The position numbers were made by a program, and so were the translations under genes. This document shows, piece after piece, positions 51,762-61,228 of a DNA stretch of 64,000 nt. Positions within the stretch are counted from its first letter, which is position 1; each line of letters opens with the position of its first letter. The stretch lies in assembly GCF_000359745.1 (NCBI RefSeq), contig NZ_AQHN01000072.1, positions 186,001 to 250,000 on the forward strand, read 5' to 3'. The notes under the pieces are model-generated. The model did not search any database, was not told the origin of the DNA, and saw nothing but the letters and a program-made list of their open reading frames with translations. This stretch comes from Rhizobium freirei PRF 81 (GTDB lineage Bacteria; Pseudomonadota; Alphaproteobacteria; Rhizobiales; Rhizobiaceae).

Positions 51762-52646
51762 ATGTTCCAGGGGTCCATTCCCGCACTCGTTACGCCCTTT
51801 ACTGACGCCGGCAAGTTCGATGAGGCTTCTTTCGCCTCCCATGTCGAGTGGCAGATAAAAGAGGGTAGCCGCGGCTTGGTGCCCGTAGGCACGACGGGCG
51901 AATCGCCGACTTTGTCGCATGACGAGCACAAGCGCGTCGTCGAGCTTTGCATCGAGGTAGCGAACAAGCGCGTTCCCGTCATGGCCGGAGCAGGCTCGAA
52001 CAATACCCGCGAAGCGATCGAGCTTGCTCAGCATGCCGAGAAGGTGGGTGCCAACGCGGTTCTCGTCGTTACGCCCTATTACAACAAGCCGACGCAGAAG
52101 GGCCTTTACGCGCATTTCGCGGCCATTGCCGAAGCGGTGAAGCTGCCGATCTACATCTACAATATTCCGGGCCGCTCGGTCGTCGACATGACGCCGGAGA
52201 CGATGGGCGCACTCGTCAAGGCCTATGGCAATATCGTTGGCGTGAAGGATGCGACCGGCAAGATCGAGCGCGTCTCCGAGCAGCGCATCGCCTGCGGCAC
52301 CGGTTTCCGCCAGCTTTCCGGCGAGGATGCGACGGCGCTCGGCTTCAATGCTCATGGCGGCGTCGGCTGTATTTCTGTGACGGCCAATATCGCGCCGCGC
52401 CTGTGCGCCGAATTTCAGGCGGCAACGCTTGCCGGCGATTATGCCAAGGCCCTCGAGTATCAGGACCGTCTGATGCCGCTGCACAAGGCGATCTTTATGG
52501 AGCCCGGCGTTTGCGGCGCCAAATACGGTCTTTCGCGCCTCGGCCGCATGAGCCGCAACGTCCGCTCGCCGCTGCTGTCGACCCTCGAGCCTGCGACGGA
52601 AGCTGCGATCGACGCAGCCATGCGCCACGCGGGCCTTCTGAACTGA
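51762..52646 (+). CDS. dapA: 4-hydroxy-tetrahydrodipicolinate synthase
   Basis: The 294-residue class I aldolase condenses pyruvate and aspartate semialdehyde in lysine and meso-diaminopimelate synthesis. Catalytic residues match the E. coli enzyme: the GTTGE substrate loop (43-47), Tyr133 and Arg138 in YIYNIPGRS, and Schiff-base Lys162 in GVKDATG. Length and the N-terminal [10 protein letters not shown] are typical. Divergent from the lytic transglycosylase; smpB follows 133 bases later. Confidence 0.97.
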   Translation: MFQGSIPALVTPFTDAGKFDEASFASHVEWQIKEGSRGLVPVGTTGESPTLSHDEHKRVVELCIEVANKRVPVMAGAGSNNTREAIELAQHAEKVGANAVLVVTPYYNKPTQKGLYAHFAAIAEAVKLPIYIYNIPGRSVVDMTPETMGALVKAYGNIVGVKDATGKIERVSEQRIACGTGFRQLSGEDATALGFNAHGGVGCISVTANIAPRLCAEFQAATLAGDYAKALEYQDRLMPLHKAIFMEPGVCGAKYGLSRLGRMSRNVRSPLLSTLEPATEAAIDAAMRHAGLLN

Positions 52647-52779
52647 CGGCAACGCGCGCAAGGCTGAAGCTCTATCGGGCCGCTCCCTTCACAAAGAGGG
52701 CGGCCTCGCTTATTTAGGGTGCAGGAACTTGGCGCGCCGATGGCTGCAGCCGGAATGACGTAAGAAAAGAAGAAGAATC

Positions 52780-53259
52780 ATGGCCCCCAAAGGCAGCCAG
52801 CGCGTAGTGAATAAGATCGTGGCGGAGAACCGCAAGGCCCGCTTCAACTACGAGATCATCGATACCTATGAGGCTGGCCTCGTGCTGAAGGGCACCGAGG
52901 TCAAATCTCTGCGCGAGGGCAAGGCCAACATCGCCGAATCCTACGCCTCCGACGAGGACGGCGAGATCTGGCTCATCAATTCCTATTTGCCTGAATATCT
53001 GCAGGCGAACCGCTTCAATCACGAGCCGCGCCGCCGCCGCAAATTGCTGCTTTCCGGTCGAGAAATCGGCCGGTTGCGCTCTGCCGTCAATCGCGAGGGC
53101 ATGACGCTGGTGCCGTTGAAGATCTATTTCAACGACAGCGGCCGCGCGAAGCTGGAACTGGCTCTCGCCAAGGGTAAAAAGCTGCACGACAAGCGCGAAT
53201 CCGAGAAGGAACGCGACTGGAACCGGCAGAAGAGCCGCCTGCTGAAGGACAATGGCTGA
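52780..53259 (+). CDS. smpB: SsrA-binding protein SmpB
   Basis: A 159-residue tmRNA-binding protein for rescue of stalled ribosomes. It has [43 protein letters not shown], the OB-fold core with the GTEVKSLR motif. [36 protein letters not shown] forms the basic C-terminal tail that enters the ribosome. Preceded by dapA, the usual rhizobial order. The tmRNA gene itself is not in the window. Confidence 0.97.
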   Translation: MAPKGSQRVVNKIVAENRKARFNYEIIDTYEAGLVLKGTEVKSLREGKANIAESYASDEDGEIWLINSYLPEYLQANRFNHEPRRRRKLLLSGREIGRLRSAVNREGMTLVPLKIYFNDSGRAKLELALAKGKKLHDKRESEKERDWNRQKSRLLKDNG

Positions 53260-53300
53260 CCGAGAACGCTCCGCCGGTTGGCGTTTAGCCGAGACCGGCC

Positions 53301-53322
53301 GGGGTAGGGGTAGGGGTAGGGG
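53301..53322 (+). other. G-quadruplex-capable tandem repeat
   Basis: Three consecutive GGGGTA units followed by GGGG give four G4 tracts with two-base TA loops, in the spacer after smpB and before the convergent NYN gene. It is a perfect intramolecular G-quadruplex motif on the plus strand. Confidence 0.75.
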
Positions 53323-53387
53323 CGAGGTTAAGGATCAGTGGTAATAGCGCAGGAGTTCAAAAGCCGGAGGTCAGGAATTTCCCGACC

Positions 53388-53972
53388 TTATTGTTCGGCA
53401 TCCGCTTCTGCGTGATTGGCCTCCGTGGCACGGTGCGGGCGTTCGGAGGGTTCGCGTCCGATTTCCGCTTTCAGCGACACGAGATCGATGAAGTGATCGG
53501 CCTGGCGGCGCAGATCATCCGCGATCATGGGCGGCTGGGTCGCCATGGTCGAAATGACCGACACCTTGCGGCCGCGACGCTGCAGAGCCTCTACCAGCGT
53601 CGTAAAATCGCCGTCGCCGGAGAAGATAACCAGATGATCGACGGTCTCGGATTGTTCCATGGCGTCGATCGCCAGTTCGATGTCCATGTTGCCCTTGATC
53701 TTGCGGCGTCCCATGGAGTCGGTGAATTCTTTCGCCGGCTTGGTAACGACCTTGTAGCCGTTGTAATCGAGCCAATCGATCAACGGACGGATCGAGGAAT
53801 ATTCCTGATCCTCGATAAGGGCGGTGTAGTAATAGGCGCGCAGCAGATATCCACGTTTCTGGAACGCCTTCAGGAGCTTGCGGTAGTCGATGTCAAAGCC
53901 GAGGCTCTTGGAAGCAGCGTAGAGATTGGCGCCGTCGATAAAAAGTGCGATTTTCTCGCGTGGGTCAAACAT
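53388..53972 (-). CDS. NYN-domain (LabA/DUF88-like) putative RNase
   Basis: The 194-residue protein has the PIN-like NYN fold: KIALFIDGANLYAASKSLG with the first acidic residue, GNMDIELAIDAME with the central acids, and VIFSGDGDFTTLVEALQRRGRKVSVI. These acidic residues are placed as in metal-dependent ribonucleases. Single domain with a polar C-terminal tail. Located between smpB and rpoZ, a placement conserved in related genomes as far as I recall. The target RNA is unknown. Confidence 0.9.
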   Translation of the reverse strand: MFDPREKIALFIDGANLYAASKSLGFDIDYRKLLKAFQKRGYLLRAYYYTALIEDQEYSSIRPLIDWLDYNGYKVVTKPAKEFTDSMGRRKIKGNMDIELAIDAMEQSETVDHLVIFSGDGDFTTLVEALQRRGRKVSVISTMATQPPMIADDLRRQADHFIDLVSLKAEIGREPSERPHRATEANHAEADAEQ

Positions 53973-54282
53973 CGCTTACATATCCACTGTTACAAAACGT
54001 AATCTTTTTATTCAAAGGTAAGCTAAAACAAAGCCTTGTACAGCGTCCAAGAATAATTCGAATTACTTTATGAATTATTCATATAATCGAGATTTAGGGC
54101 ACGTTACGCGATATTCCAAGCAACCTTAGGTGGAATGCACCGTTTGTCTAGGAGAATTTTAGCACTTTATGGGATGGTGCGAAGGGGCTCAAACAGGAAA
54201 AACTTGAATTTGCCATCGTTTGCTTGTATCGGCGTGCTACTCCGAGACATGATGAAGACATCACGACCGCAAAGGACAGGCA
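53973..54282. other. AT-rich divergent promoter region between NYN gene and rpoZ
   Basis: This 310-bp region is unusually AT-rich for the window. It carries a 9-bp inverted repeat gaataattc/gaattattc (54051-54059 and 54072-54080). It should hold promoters for both neighbours; no ORF or recognisable RNA gene was seen. Confidence 0.5.
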
Positions 54283-54684
54283 ATGGCCCGTGTCACAGTT
54301 GAAGATTGCATTGATAAAGTAGAAAACCGGTTCGAGCTCGTGCTGCTTGCCAGCCACCGCGCTCGCCTGATTTCGCAGGGCTCCTCGATCACGATCGACC
54401 GCGACAACGACAAGAATCCGGTCGTTGCTCTGCGCGAAATCGCCGACGAGACGCTGTCTCCCGATGACCTCAAGGAAGACCTGATCCATTCGCTGCAGAA
54501 GCATGTCGAAGTGGACGAGCCCGAGCCCGATCCGGCAAGCCTGCTCGCCGCCAGCGGCGCCGCTGCCTCCGGCGACGAGGAAGAAGATCTTCCGGAAGCC
54601 GTTACTTTCGACCAGATGTCGGAAGAAGAGCTTCTGGCTGGCATCGAAGGTCTTGTTCCGCCAGAAAAAAGCGACGATTACTGA
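54283..54684 (+). CDS. rpoZ: RNA polymerase omega subunit
   Basis: A 133-residue omega subunit. [31 protein letters not shown] and [35 protein letters not shown] are diagnostic. The C-terminus is a longer acidic tail typical of rhizobia. An aagga site precedes the ATG. A terminator separates it from relA/spoT, which starts 100 bases later. Confidence 0.97.
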   Translation: MARVTVEDCIDKVENRFELVLLASHRARLISQGSSITIDRDNDKNPVVALREIADETLSPDDLKEDLIHSLQKHVEVDEPEPDPASLLAASGAAASGDEEEDLPEAVTFDQMSEEELLAGIEGLVPPEKSDDY

Positions 54685-54729
54685 TCGTCGATCTTGATGC
54701 TCCGGGCAGGAGCGATATGATGATGAGAT

Positions 54730-54762
54730 GCGTGCGCCGGTCATAAGACTGGCGCGCTTTTG
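54730..54762 (+). terminator. Terminator between rpoZ and relA/spoT
   Basis: gcgccggtc (54734-54742) pairs with gactggcgc (54747-54755) with one G-U, followed by gctttt. Confidence 0.7.
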
Positions 54763-54784
54763 TTTGTGCGGGAGTAGTCTTGGA

Positions 54785-57001
54785 ATGATGCGGCAATATG
54801 AGCTTGTTGAGCGGGTGCAGAAGTACAAGCCCGATGCCAACGAAGCGCTGCTCAACAAGGCCTACGTCTATGCGATGCAGAAGCATGGTCAGCAGAAACG
54901 CGCCAGCGGCGACCCCTATATTTCCCATCCCCTCGAAGTTGCCGCCATTCTCACCGACATGCGTCTGGACGAATCGACGATCGCCGTCGCACTCCTCCAC
55001 GACACCATCGAGGATACGACTGCGACGCGCGCCGAGATCGACGAGTTGTTCGGCGAAGACATTGGTCGTCTGGTCGAGGGGCTGACCAAGATCAAGAAGC
55101 TCGATCTCGTCACCAAGAAGGCGAAGCAGGCGGAAAATCTGCGCAAGCTGCTGCTCGCCATCTCCGACGATGTCCGCGTGCTTCTGGTGAAGCTTGCCGA
55201 CCGTCTGCACAACATGCGCACGCTGGACCATATGTCGCCGGAAAAGCGGGCCCGCATTTCCGAAGAGACGATGGAAATCTATGCGCCGCTTGCCGGCCGC
55301 ATGGGCATGCAGGACATGCGCGAGGAGCTCGAGGAGCTTTCTTTTCGCCACATCAATCCCGAGGCGCACGATACCGTCACCAAGCGGCTCGAAGAGCTGT
55401 CGCGGCGCAATGAGGGTCTCGTCAAGAAGATCGAGACCGAGCTGCGCGACCTGCTGGTCGCCAACGGCCTTGCCAACGCCATGGTCAAGGGCCGGCTGAA
55501 GAAGCCTTACTCAGTCTTCCGCAAGATGCAGTCGAAGTCGCTCTCCTTCGAGCAGCTTTCGGATATTTACGGTTTCCGTCTTCTCGTCGACGACATACCG
55601 TCCTGCTATCGCGCGCTCGGTATCGTGCACACCCGCTGGCGCGTCGTCCCCGGCCGCTTCAAGGACTATATCTCGACGCCGAAGCAGAACGACTACCGCT
55701 CGCTGCACACCACGATCGTCGGCCCGTCCAGTCAGCGTATCGAACTGCAGATCCGCACCAAGCGCATGCATGAGATCGCCGAATTCGGCATCGCCGCCCA
55801 CACGCTCTACAAGGATGGCACGAACGGCAATGGCGACGGCGAGGTCCTGTCGCGGGAAAGCAGCGCCTATTCCTGGCTACGGCACACCATCGAGGCGCTG
55901 GCCGAGGGCGACAGCCCGGAAGAATTCCTTGAACATACCAAGCTCGAGCTGTTCCAGGATCAGGTTTTCTGCTTCACGCCCAAGGGCAAGCTGATCGCTC
56001 TGCCGCGCGGCGCCACGCCGATCGATTTTGCCTATGCCGTCCATACGAATATCGGCGACACCACTGTCGGCGCAAAGATCAACGGCCGCATCATGCCGCT
56101 GGTGACGCGACTGACCAATGGCGACGAGGTGGAGATCATCCGCTCCGGCGTTCAGGTGCCGCCGGCTGCCTGGGAAGAGATCGTCGTGACCGGCAAGGCG
56201 CGCGCGGCCATTCGCCGTGCGACCCGGCTTGCCATCCGCAAGCAATATGCCGGCCTTGGCCATCGCATTCTCGAGCGCACCTTCGAGCGTGCCGGCAAGG
56301 TCTTCTCGCGGGATGCCTTGAAGCCTGCTCTGCATCGCCTCGGTCAGAAGGATGTGGAGGATGCCATTGCCGCCGTCGGGCGAGGGGAGATGTCGTCGCT
56401 CGATGTTCTGCGCGCGGTTTACCCCGATCATCAGGACGAGCGGGTGACCGTCAAGCCGGCCGGCGACGAGGGCTGGTTCAATGTGCACAGCGCCGCCGGC
56501 ATGATTTTCAAGATCCCCGGCAAGAACAAGGCCGATCTCGCCGACGGGATCGAGACGCCACCGATCCGTGGCCTCGCAGCAAATGTCGAAGTGCATTTCG
56601 CACCGACAGGCGCCGTCCCCGGCGATCGCATCGTCGGCATCATGGAAAAGGGCAAGGGGATCACCATATATCCCATACAGTCGCCGGTCCTGCAGCGGTT
56701 CGACGATGAGCCGGAACGGTGGATCGATGTGCGCTGGGATCTGGACGAAGCCAACAAGTCCCGCTTTGCCGCCCGCGTCCTGATCAACGCGCTGAACGAA
56801 CCAGGTACTCTGGCCAAGGTCGCGCAGACCGTCGCCGATGTCGACGTCAATATCCGCGTTCTCAATACGGTTCGCGTCGCCGCCGATTTCACCGAAATGG
56901 CGCTCGATGTCGAAGTCTGGGATCTGCGCCAGCTCAACCAGCTTCTCGTGCAGCTCAAGGAGCTCGATTGCATCGCGACGGTGAAGCGCCTTTACGAGTG
57001 A
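54785..57001 (+). CDS. Bifunctional (p)ppGpp synthetase/hydrolase RelA/SpoT
   Basis: The 738-residue stringent-response enzyme has four regions. An HD hydrolase domain (HD at 72-73 in LLHDTIEDT; KLADRLHNMRTL) comes first. The synthetase domain has YGFRLLVDD and ISTPKQNDYRSLHTTI, and a TGS domain spans about 390-450 (FTPKGKLIALPRGATPIDFAYAVHTNIGD). A C-terminal ACT domain contains INALNEPGTLAKVAQTVADVDVNI. As the only family member seen, next to rpoZ, it is the usual Rsh of alphaproteobacteria. The ATG at 54785 (or 54788) is preferred over 54728, which lies inside the rpoZ terminator. Confidence 0.96.
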   Translation: MMRQYELVERVQKYKPDANEALLNKAYVYAMQKHGQQKRASGDPYISHPLEVAAILTDMRLDESTIAVALLHDTIEDTTATRAEIDELFGEDIGRLVEGLTKIKKLDLVTKKAKQAENLRKLLLAISDDVRVLLVKLADRLHNMRTLDHMSPEKRARISEETMEIYAPLAGRMGMQDMREELEELSFRHINPEAHDTVTKRLEELSRRNEGLVKKIETELRDLLVANGLANAMVKGRLKKPYSVFRKMQSKSLSFEQLSDIYGFRLLVDDIPSCYRALGIVHTRWRVVPGRFKDYISTPKQNDYRSLHTTIVGPSSQRIELQIRTKRMHEIAEFGIAAHTLYKDGTNGNGDGEVLSRESSAYSWLRHTIEALAEGDSPEEFLEHTKLELFQDQVFCFTPKGKLIALPRGATPIDFAYAVHTNIGDTTVGAKINGRIMPLVTRLTNGDEVEIIRSGVQVPPAAWEEIVVTGKARAAIRRATRLAIRKQYAGLGHRILERTFERAGKVFSRDALKPALHRLGQKDVEDAIAAVGRGEMSSLDVLRAVYPDHQDERVTVKPAGDEGWFNVHSAAGMIFKIPGKNKADLADGIETPPIRGLAANVEVHFAPTGAVPGDRIVGIMEKGKGITIYPIQSPVLQRFDDEPERWIDVRWDLDEANKSRFAARVLINALNEPGTLAKVAQTVADVDVNIRVLNTVRVAADFTEMALDVEVWDLRQLNQLLVQLKELDCIATVKRLYE

Positions 57002-57193
57002 CACCGCACGGCCTCGCGGCCGATCCGGTGCAGGCTGCATATTTTGTGATCATTTTATGACCGAAAACGAGCAGCTTTCCGGAGTGATATGCGTATAGCG
57101 CATGGCTGCATCAATTTTAGAGAGGTGGTAATTAACCTTTGTCAAGCCTATCTTCTGGTCATCGAAGAAATGAAACAGAGATGAGAGAAGACA

Positions 57194-57343
57194 ATGTTTA
57201 GCCCGATCAAGAAAATCGCCCGTGCCCTGCGCGTTCCGAGTGTTGAAGAGCGTGAAATGGCATATCTGAATGGCTCGCACGACCGTTTTGACCTTGAATA
57301 TCGTCAGCGTCAGGTTGACCGCGGTCTGTTCCGCCAGCGTTAA
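57194..57343 (+). CDS. Small DUF3563-family protein
   Basis: A 49-residue protein (MFSPIKKIARALRVPSVEER, then MAYLNGSHDRFDLEYRQRQVDRG). It matches the short DUF3563 family, whose core is a YLNxSxDxxDLExRxRxxDRG stretch. A ribosome-binding site (gagaaga) precedes the ATG. It is basic and probably cytosolic; the function is unknown. A hairpin follows its stop. Confidence 0.85.
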   Translation: MFSPIKKIARALRVPSVEEREMAYLNGSHDRFDLEYRQRQVDRGLFRQR

Positions 57344-57369
57344 TCGCTGCCAATACTTATAAGACCAGG

Positions 57370-57392
57370 AGGGCGCGTCGCTGTTGCGCCCT
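57370..57392 (+). terminator. Hairpin after the DUF3563 gene
   Basis: agggcgc (57370-57376) and gcgccct (57386-57392) form a stem 26 bases past the stop, but without a T run. Confidence 0.45.
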
Positions 57393-57563
57393 TGGAGCAT
57401 CCCGATACTCCGGGATTGCTTCCCGTAAAATGGGAGAGCGTCCGGCTTTTTGCAGCGCAAGCGGGCGACGTTCCCAAAAAGGGCCGCACTTTCGGTTCTT
57501 AATCAGTGCGTGATCCGCTGGCCGGTCTTGTCACGACGGCCCCCATTGCACTAGATAAGCCGC

Positions 57564-58154
57564 ATGCTATTTCGTCGCCGAAAACCACTGACATTCAAGG
57601 AAAAACTGCGGGAGCACCTTTGGCCCCGCAAGGGTTTCGTTCGCTCATTCCAATATTTCGGCAAGCGCCTCGTTCGCCTCGCTGCCTCGCCGCATTCGAT
57701 TGCGGCCGGATTTGCAGCGGGGATCGTCGTGTCCTGGACGCCGTTCATCGGCGTGCATTTCGTGATGGCGATCATCATCGCCTATCTGGTCGGTGGCAAT
57801 GTCATTGCTTCCGCGCTCGGCTGCCTGGCCGCCGGCAACCCCATTACCTATCCCTTCATCTGGGCGTTCACCTGGGAAATCGGTCATCTGATCCTGGCAC
57901 GCGACAGCGGCGGCCGTAGTGCTGCCGGCATAGATCTACCGGCGCTGTGGCACAAGGGCGACCTTCTGCAGATTTGGGACCCGGTTTTGAAGCCGATGCT
58001 GATCGGCGGTATTCCGCCGGCGATTGTCTCAGGCATCATCGTCTATGCGCTGACCTATTACGGTGTGAAGACTTTCAAGACGCGCCGCAAGGAGCGGCTG
58101 ATGGAGCGCGCGCGCGAGCGCATGGCGCTTGCCGACAACGCGTCGAGCGTCTGA
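57564..58154 (+). CDS. DUF2062-domain membrane protein
   Basis: A 196-residue protein with a basic N-terminus (MLFRRRKPLTFKEKLREHLWPRKGFVRSFQYFGKRL). The DUF2062 core has hydrophobic helices and IAAGFAAGIVVSWTPFIGVHFVMAIIIAYLVGGNVIASALGCLAAGNPITYPFIW. The C-terminal tail is basic. It is an inner-membrane protein of unknown function, commonly found near relA and acpS in Rhizobiales. Confidence 0.9.
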   Translation: MLFRRRKPLTFKEKLREHLWPRKGFVRSFQYFGKRLVRLAASPHSIAAGFAAGIVVSWTPFIGVHFVMAIIIAYLVGGNVIASALGCLAAGNPITYPFIWAFTWEIGHLILARDSGGRSAAGIDLPALWHKGDLLQIWDPVLKPMLIGGIPPAIVSGIIVYALTYYGVKTFKTRRKERLMERARERMALADNASSV

Positions 58155-58193
58155 CGAGCCCGACATCGTCCGGGCCGCCAGGAGGGCCGCATC

Positions 58194-58598
58194 ATGATCA
58201 TCGGTATAGGTAGCGATCTTATCGACATCCGCCGCGTCGAAAAGACGATGGAGCGTTTCGGCGCCCGCTTCACCGAGCGCTGTTTTACCGATATCGAACG
58301 CGCCAAGTCGGAGGGGCGCAAGAACAAGGCGGCGTCTTACGCCAAGCGCTTTGCCGCCAAGGAGGCCTGCTCCAAGGCTTTGGGCACCGGATTGGCGCAG
58401 GGCGTCTTCTGGCGCGACATGGGCATCGTCAATCTGCCGAGCGGCAAGCCCACCATGCAATTGACAGGTGGAGCAGCCGAAAGGCTGGCAGCCATGCTGC
58501 CCAAAAATCATCGCGCCGCCATTCATTTGACGATAACGGATGATTTCCCTCTCGCGCAGGCCTTCGTGATCATCGAGGCGCTGCCGATAGAGGGCTGA
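58194..58598 (+). CDS. acpS: Holo-[acyl-carrier-protein] synthase
   Basis: A 134-residue phosphopantetheinyl transferase that activates acyl carrier protein. The start [16 protein letters not shown] has Asp8, and [15 protein letters not shown] has Glu57; these are the magnesium-binding residues of AcpS. Followed after about 115 bases by lepB. Confidence 0.96.
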   Translation: MIIGIGSDLIDIRRVEKTMERFGARFTERCFTDIERAKSEGRKNKAASYAKRFAAKEACSKALGTGLAQGVFWRDMGIVNLPSGKPTMQLTGGAAERLAAMLPKNHRAAIHLTITDDFPLAQAFVIIEALPIEG

Positions 58599-58713
58599 AT
58601 CGCTGCTTGATGTTGCTTTTGGCGCCAGCGCCATTGCCGCAGTGATATGAAGCGAGTAGAGAGTGCGTGAATGCAAGTTGCGCCGGTGGGGTGCGAAAAA
58701 GGAACAAGACTGC

Positions 58714-59460
58714 GTGTCCGAGAAAGCCGTAAAACAGCAGAACGCCCTGTGGGAGAACATTAAGGTCATCGTGCAGGCGCTCGTCCTGGCCATGATCATC
58801 CGCACGGTTCTCTTTCAGCCATTCACTATTCCGTCCGGCTCGATGATGCCGACGCTTCTTGTCGGCGACTATATCTTCGTCAACAAGTTTGCTTATGGCT
58901 ATTCGAAGTATTCGCTGCCGTTCTCGCCGAACCTGTTCAGCGGCCGCATCTTCAGCAGTGAGCCGAAGCGCGGCGACGTCGTCGTCTTCCGCTTCCCGCC
59001 GAATCCCGATGTCGACTACATCAAGCGCGTCATGGGCCTGCCTGGCGATCGCATCCAGGTTAAGAACGATATCCTTTACATCAACGGCCAGGCCGTGCCG
59101 CGCGAGCCGCATGGCACTTTCTCGTCGGACTACAGCCAGGAGCCGGGCGATCACATCCCGGTCTATAGCGAGCGGTTGGCGGATACCGGCAAGGTCTATG
59201 ACACGCTGGATCTTTCGCCGAATTCGCGCGGCGACAACACGCAGGAATATGTCGTTCCGGCCGGGCATTATTTCATGATGGGCGACAATCGCGACAATTC
59301 CGACGATAGCCGTTTCGACGTCGGTTATGTGCCGGCTGAAAATCTCATCGGTCGCGCCAGCGTCATCTTCTTCTCGCTCGGTCACGACACGTCGTTCCGG
59401 GAAATCTGGAAATGGCCGACCAACATGCGTTGGGATCGCCTCTTCAAGGTTGTCGAATGA
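58714..59460 (+). CDS. lepB: Signal peptidase I
   Basis: A 248-residue inner-membrane protease that removes Sec signal peptides. One N-terminal helix (VIVQALVLAMIIRTVLF) is followed by the catalytic box PSGSMMPTL with Ser43. The general base Lys104 is in DYIKRVMGLPGD, and the GDNRDNSDDSR box lies near residue 190. The GTG at 58714 has aagga upstream; extending to 58663 is not supported. Its stop overlaps the rnc start (ATGA). Confidence 0.96.
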   Translation: MSEKAVKQQNALWENIKVIVQALVLAMIIRTVLFQPFTIPSGSMMPTLLVGDYIFVNKFAYGYSKYSLPFSPNLFSGRIFSSEPKRGDVVVFRFPPNPDVDYIKRVMGLPGDRIQVKNDILYINGQAVPREPHGTFSSDYSQEPGDHIPVYSERLADTGKVYDTLDLSPNSRGDNTQEYVVPAGHYFMMGDNRDNSDDSRFDVGYVPAENLIGRASVIFFSLGHDTSFREIWKWPTNMRWDRLFKVVE

Positions 59461-60176
59461 CGAAAGCGCAGGCCCTCTCGCAAGCGGATCGTGCCAAGCT
59501 TGAATCGGCGATAGGCTACGAGTTCGTCGAGAAGGATCGTCTTCATTGGGCGCTGACGCATGCCAGCGCCCGCACGCACAAGACGGGCAATTACGAGCGG
59601 CTGGAATTTCTCGGCGACCGGGTTCTCGGCCTGTGCATCGCCGAACTTCTGTTCCGGACCTTCGGGAACGCGACCGAAGGCGAGCTTTCGGTGCGCCTCA
59701 ACCAGCTGGTCAGCGCTGATACCTGTGCCGAGGTCGCCGACGAGATGCAGCTGCATCTCTATATCCGCACCGGCGCCGACGTGAAGAAGCTCACCGGCAA
59801 GCGCATGCTCAACGTGCGCGCCGACGTCGTCGAAAGCCTGATCGCAGCGCTTTATCTGGATGGTGGCCTCGAAGTGGCCCGCACCTTCATTCTGCGCTAT
59901 TGGGAGCGCCGGGCGGTTCGGCCCGACGGCGCAAGGCGCGATGCCAAGACGGAATTGCAGGAATGGGCGCATGCGAAATTCGGCGTCACCCCGGTCTACA
60001 GGGTTGATGATCGCAGCGGACCGGATCATGATCCCCGCTTCACGGTGACCGTGGCAGTGGCGGGAACCGCGCCCGAGACAGGAATTGAACGCTCCAAGCG
60101 TGCGGCCGAACAGGTGGCGGCGACGCGGATTTTGGAGCGCGAAGGTGTATGGCAGCCTCAGTCGACTGAGAAGTGA
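59457..60176 (+). CDS. rnc: Ribonuclease III
   Basis: A 239-residue double-strand RNA endonuclease. The RNase III signature ERLEFLGDRVL lies at residues 47-57. The second acidic cluster is in ADVVESLIAALYLDGG. A C-terminal dsRNA-binding domain contains DAKTELQEWAHAKFGVTPVY and SKRAAEQVAATRILE. The start overlaps the lepB stop, so translation is coupled. Confidence 0.97.
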   Translation: MTKAQALSQADRAKLESAIGYEFVEKDRLHWALTHASARTHKTGNYERLEFLGDRVLGLCIAELLFRTFGNATEGELSVRLNQLVSADTCAEVADEMQLHLYIRTGADVKKLTGKRMLNVRADVVESLIAALYLDGGLEVARTFILRYWERRAVRPDGARRDAKTELQEWAHAKFGVTPVYRVDDRSGPDHDPRFTVTVAVAGTAPETGIERSKRAAEQVAATRILEREGVWQPQSTEK

Positions 60177-60198
60177 CTGCCTAGAAACGACGGAAAAG

Positions 60199-61143
60199 AT
60201 GACCAATCAGCAAGATACGCCCGCCGACGATGGTGCGGTTGAACAGAGCGGCCCGACCCATTCCGGCTTCGTGGCTCTCATCGGCCCGACAAATGCCGGG
60301 AAGTCGACACTGCTCAACCGGCTCGTCGGCGCCAAGGTTTCGATCGTCAGCCACAAGGTGCAGACGACGCGCGCAGTCGTTCGCGGCATCGCCATTCACA
60401 ACAATGCACAGATCGTATTCATGGATACGCCCGGCATCTTCAAGCCGCGCCGCCGCCTCGACCGCGCAATGGTGACATCGGCCTGGGGCGGCGCCAAGGA
60501 TGCCGATCTCATCATGCTGCTGATCGATAGCGAGCGCGGTTTACGCGGCGATGCCGAAGCTATTCTGGAAGGGCTGAAAGAAGTCCCGCAGCGGAAAATC
60601 CTCGTGCTCAACAAGATCGATCGCGTCCGCCGCGAGGACCTGCTGGCGCTTGCTGCTGCCGCCAACGAGAAGATCGCCTTCGACCAGACTTTCATGATCT
60701 CGGCTGAAAACGGCTCCGGTTGCGAGGATGTGATGGACTATCTGGCAAAGACCTTGCCGGAAGGACCCTGGTACTATCCCGAGGACCAGATTTCCGATCT
60801 GCCGATGCGCCAGCTCGCTGCCGAAATCACCCGCGAAAAGCTGTTTCTGCGCCTGCATCAGGAGCTTCCCTATTCCTCGCATGTCGAGACGGAGAAGTGG
60901 GAAGAGCGCAAGGATGGCTCTGTTCGTATCGAACAGGTGATCTATGTCGAGCGCGAGAGCCAGAAGAAAATTGCGCTGGGCAAAGGTGGCGAAGCGATCA
61001 AATCGATCTCGACTGCATCGCGCAAGGAACTCTCCGAGATCCTGGAGCAGCCGGTTCACCTCTTCCTTTTCGTCAAGGTGCGCGAGAATTGGGGCGACGA
61101 TCCCGAGCGCTTCCGGGAAATGGGTCTCGACTTCCCGCACTGA
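60199..61143 (+). CDS. era: GTPase Era
   Basis: A 314-residue ribosome-assembly GTPase. G1 is GPTNAGKS (29-36), G3 is MDTPGIF, and G4 is NKID. A C-terminal KH domain contains GKGGEAIKSISTASRKELSEILEQPVHLFLFVKV for 16S rRNA binding. The ATG at 60199 is preferred over 60085, which lies inside rnc. In related genomes recO follows closely, but here about 1.5 kb intervenes. Confidence 0.97.
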   Translation: MTNQQDTPADDGAVEQSGPTHSGFVALIGPTNAGKSTLLNRLVGAKVSIVSHKVQTTRAVVRGIAIHNNAQIVFMDTPGIFKPRRRLDRAMVTSAWGGAKDADLIMLLIDSERGLRGDAEAILEGLKEVPQRKILVLNKIDRVRREDLLALAAAANEKIAFDQTFMISAENGSGCEDVMDYLAKTLPEGPWYYPEDQISDLPMRQLAAEITREKLFLRLHQELPYSSHVETEKWEERKDGSVRIEQVIYVERESQKKIALGKGGEAIKSISTASRKELSEILEQPVHLFLFVKVRENWGDDPERFREMGLDFPH

Positions 61144-61228
61144 TGGAACTTTGCTCCCCTGAGCGCTATATATTGCAACAGTTTATCGGGCGCCTTGCCT
61201 GAGCTGACGCAACTTGGGGGAACGCTTC

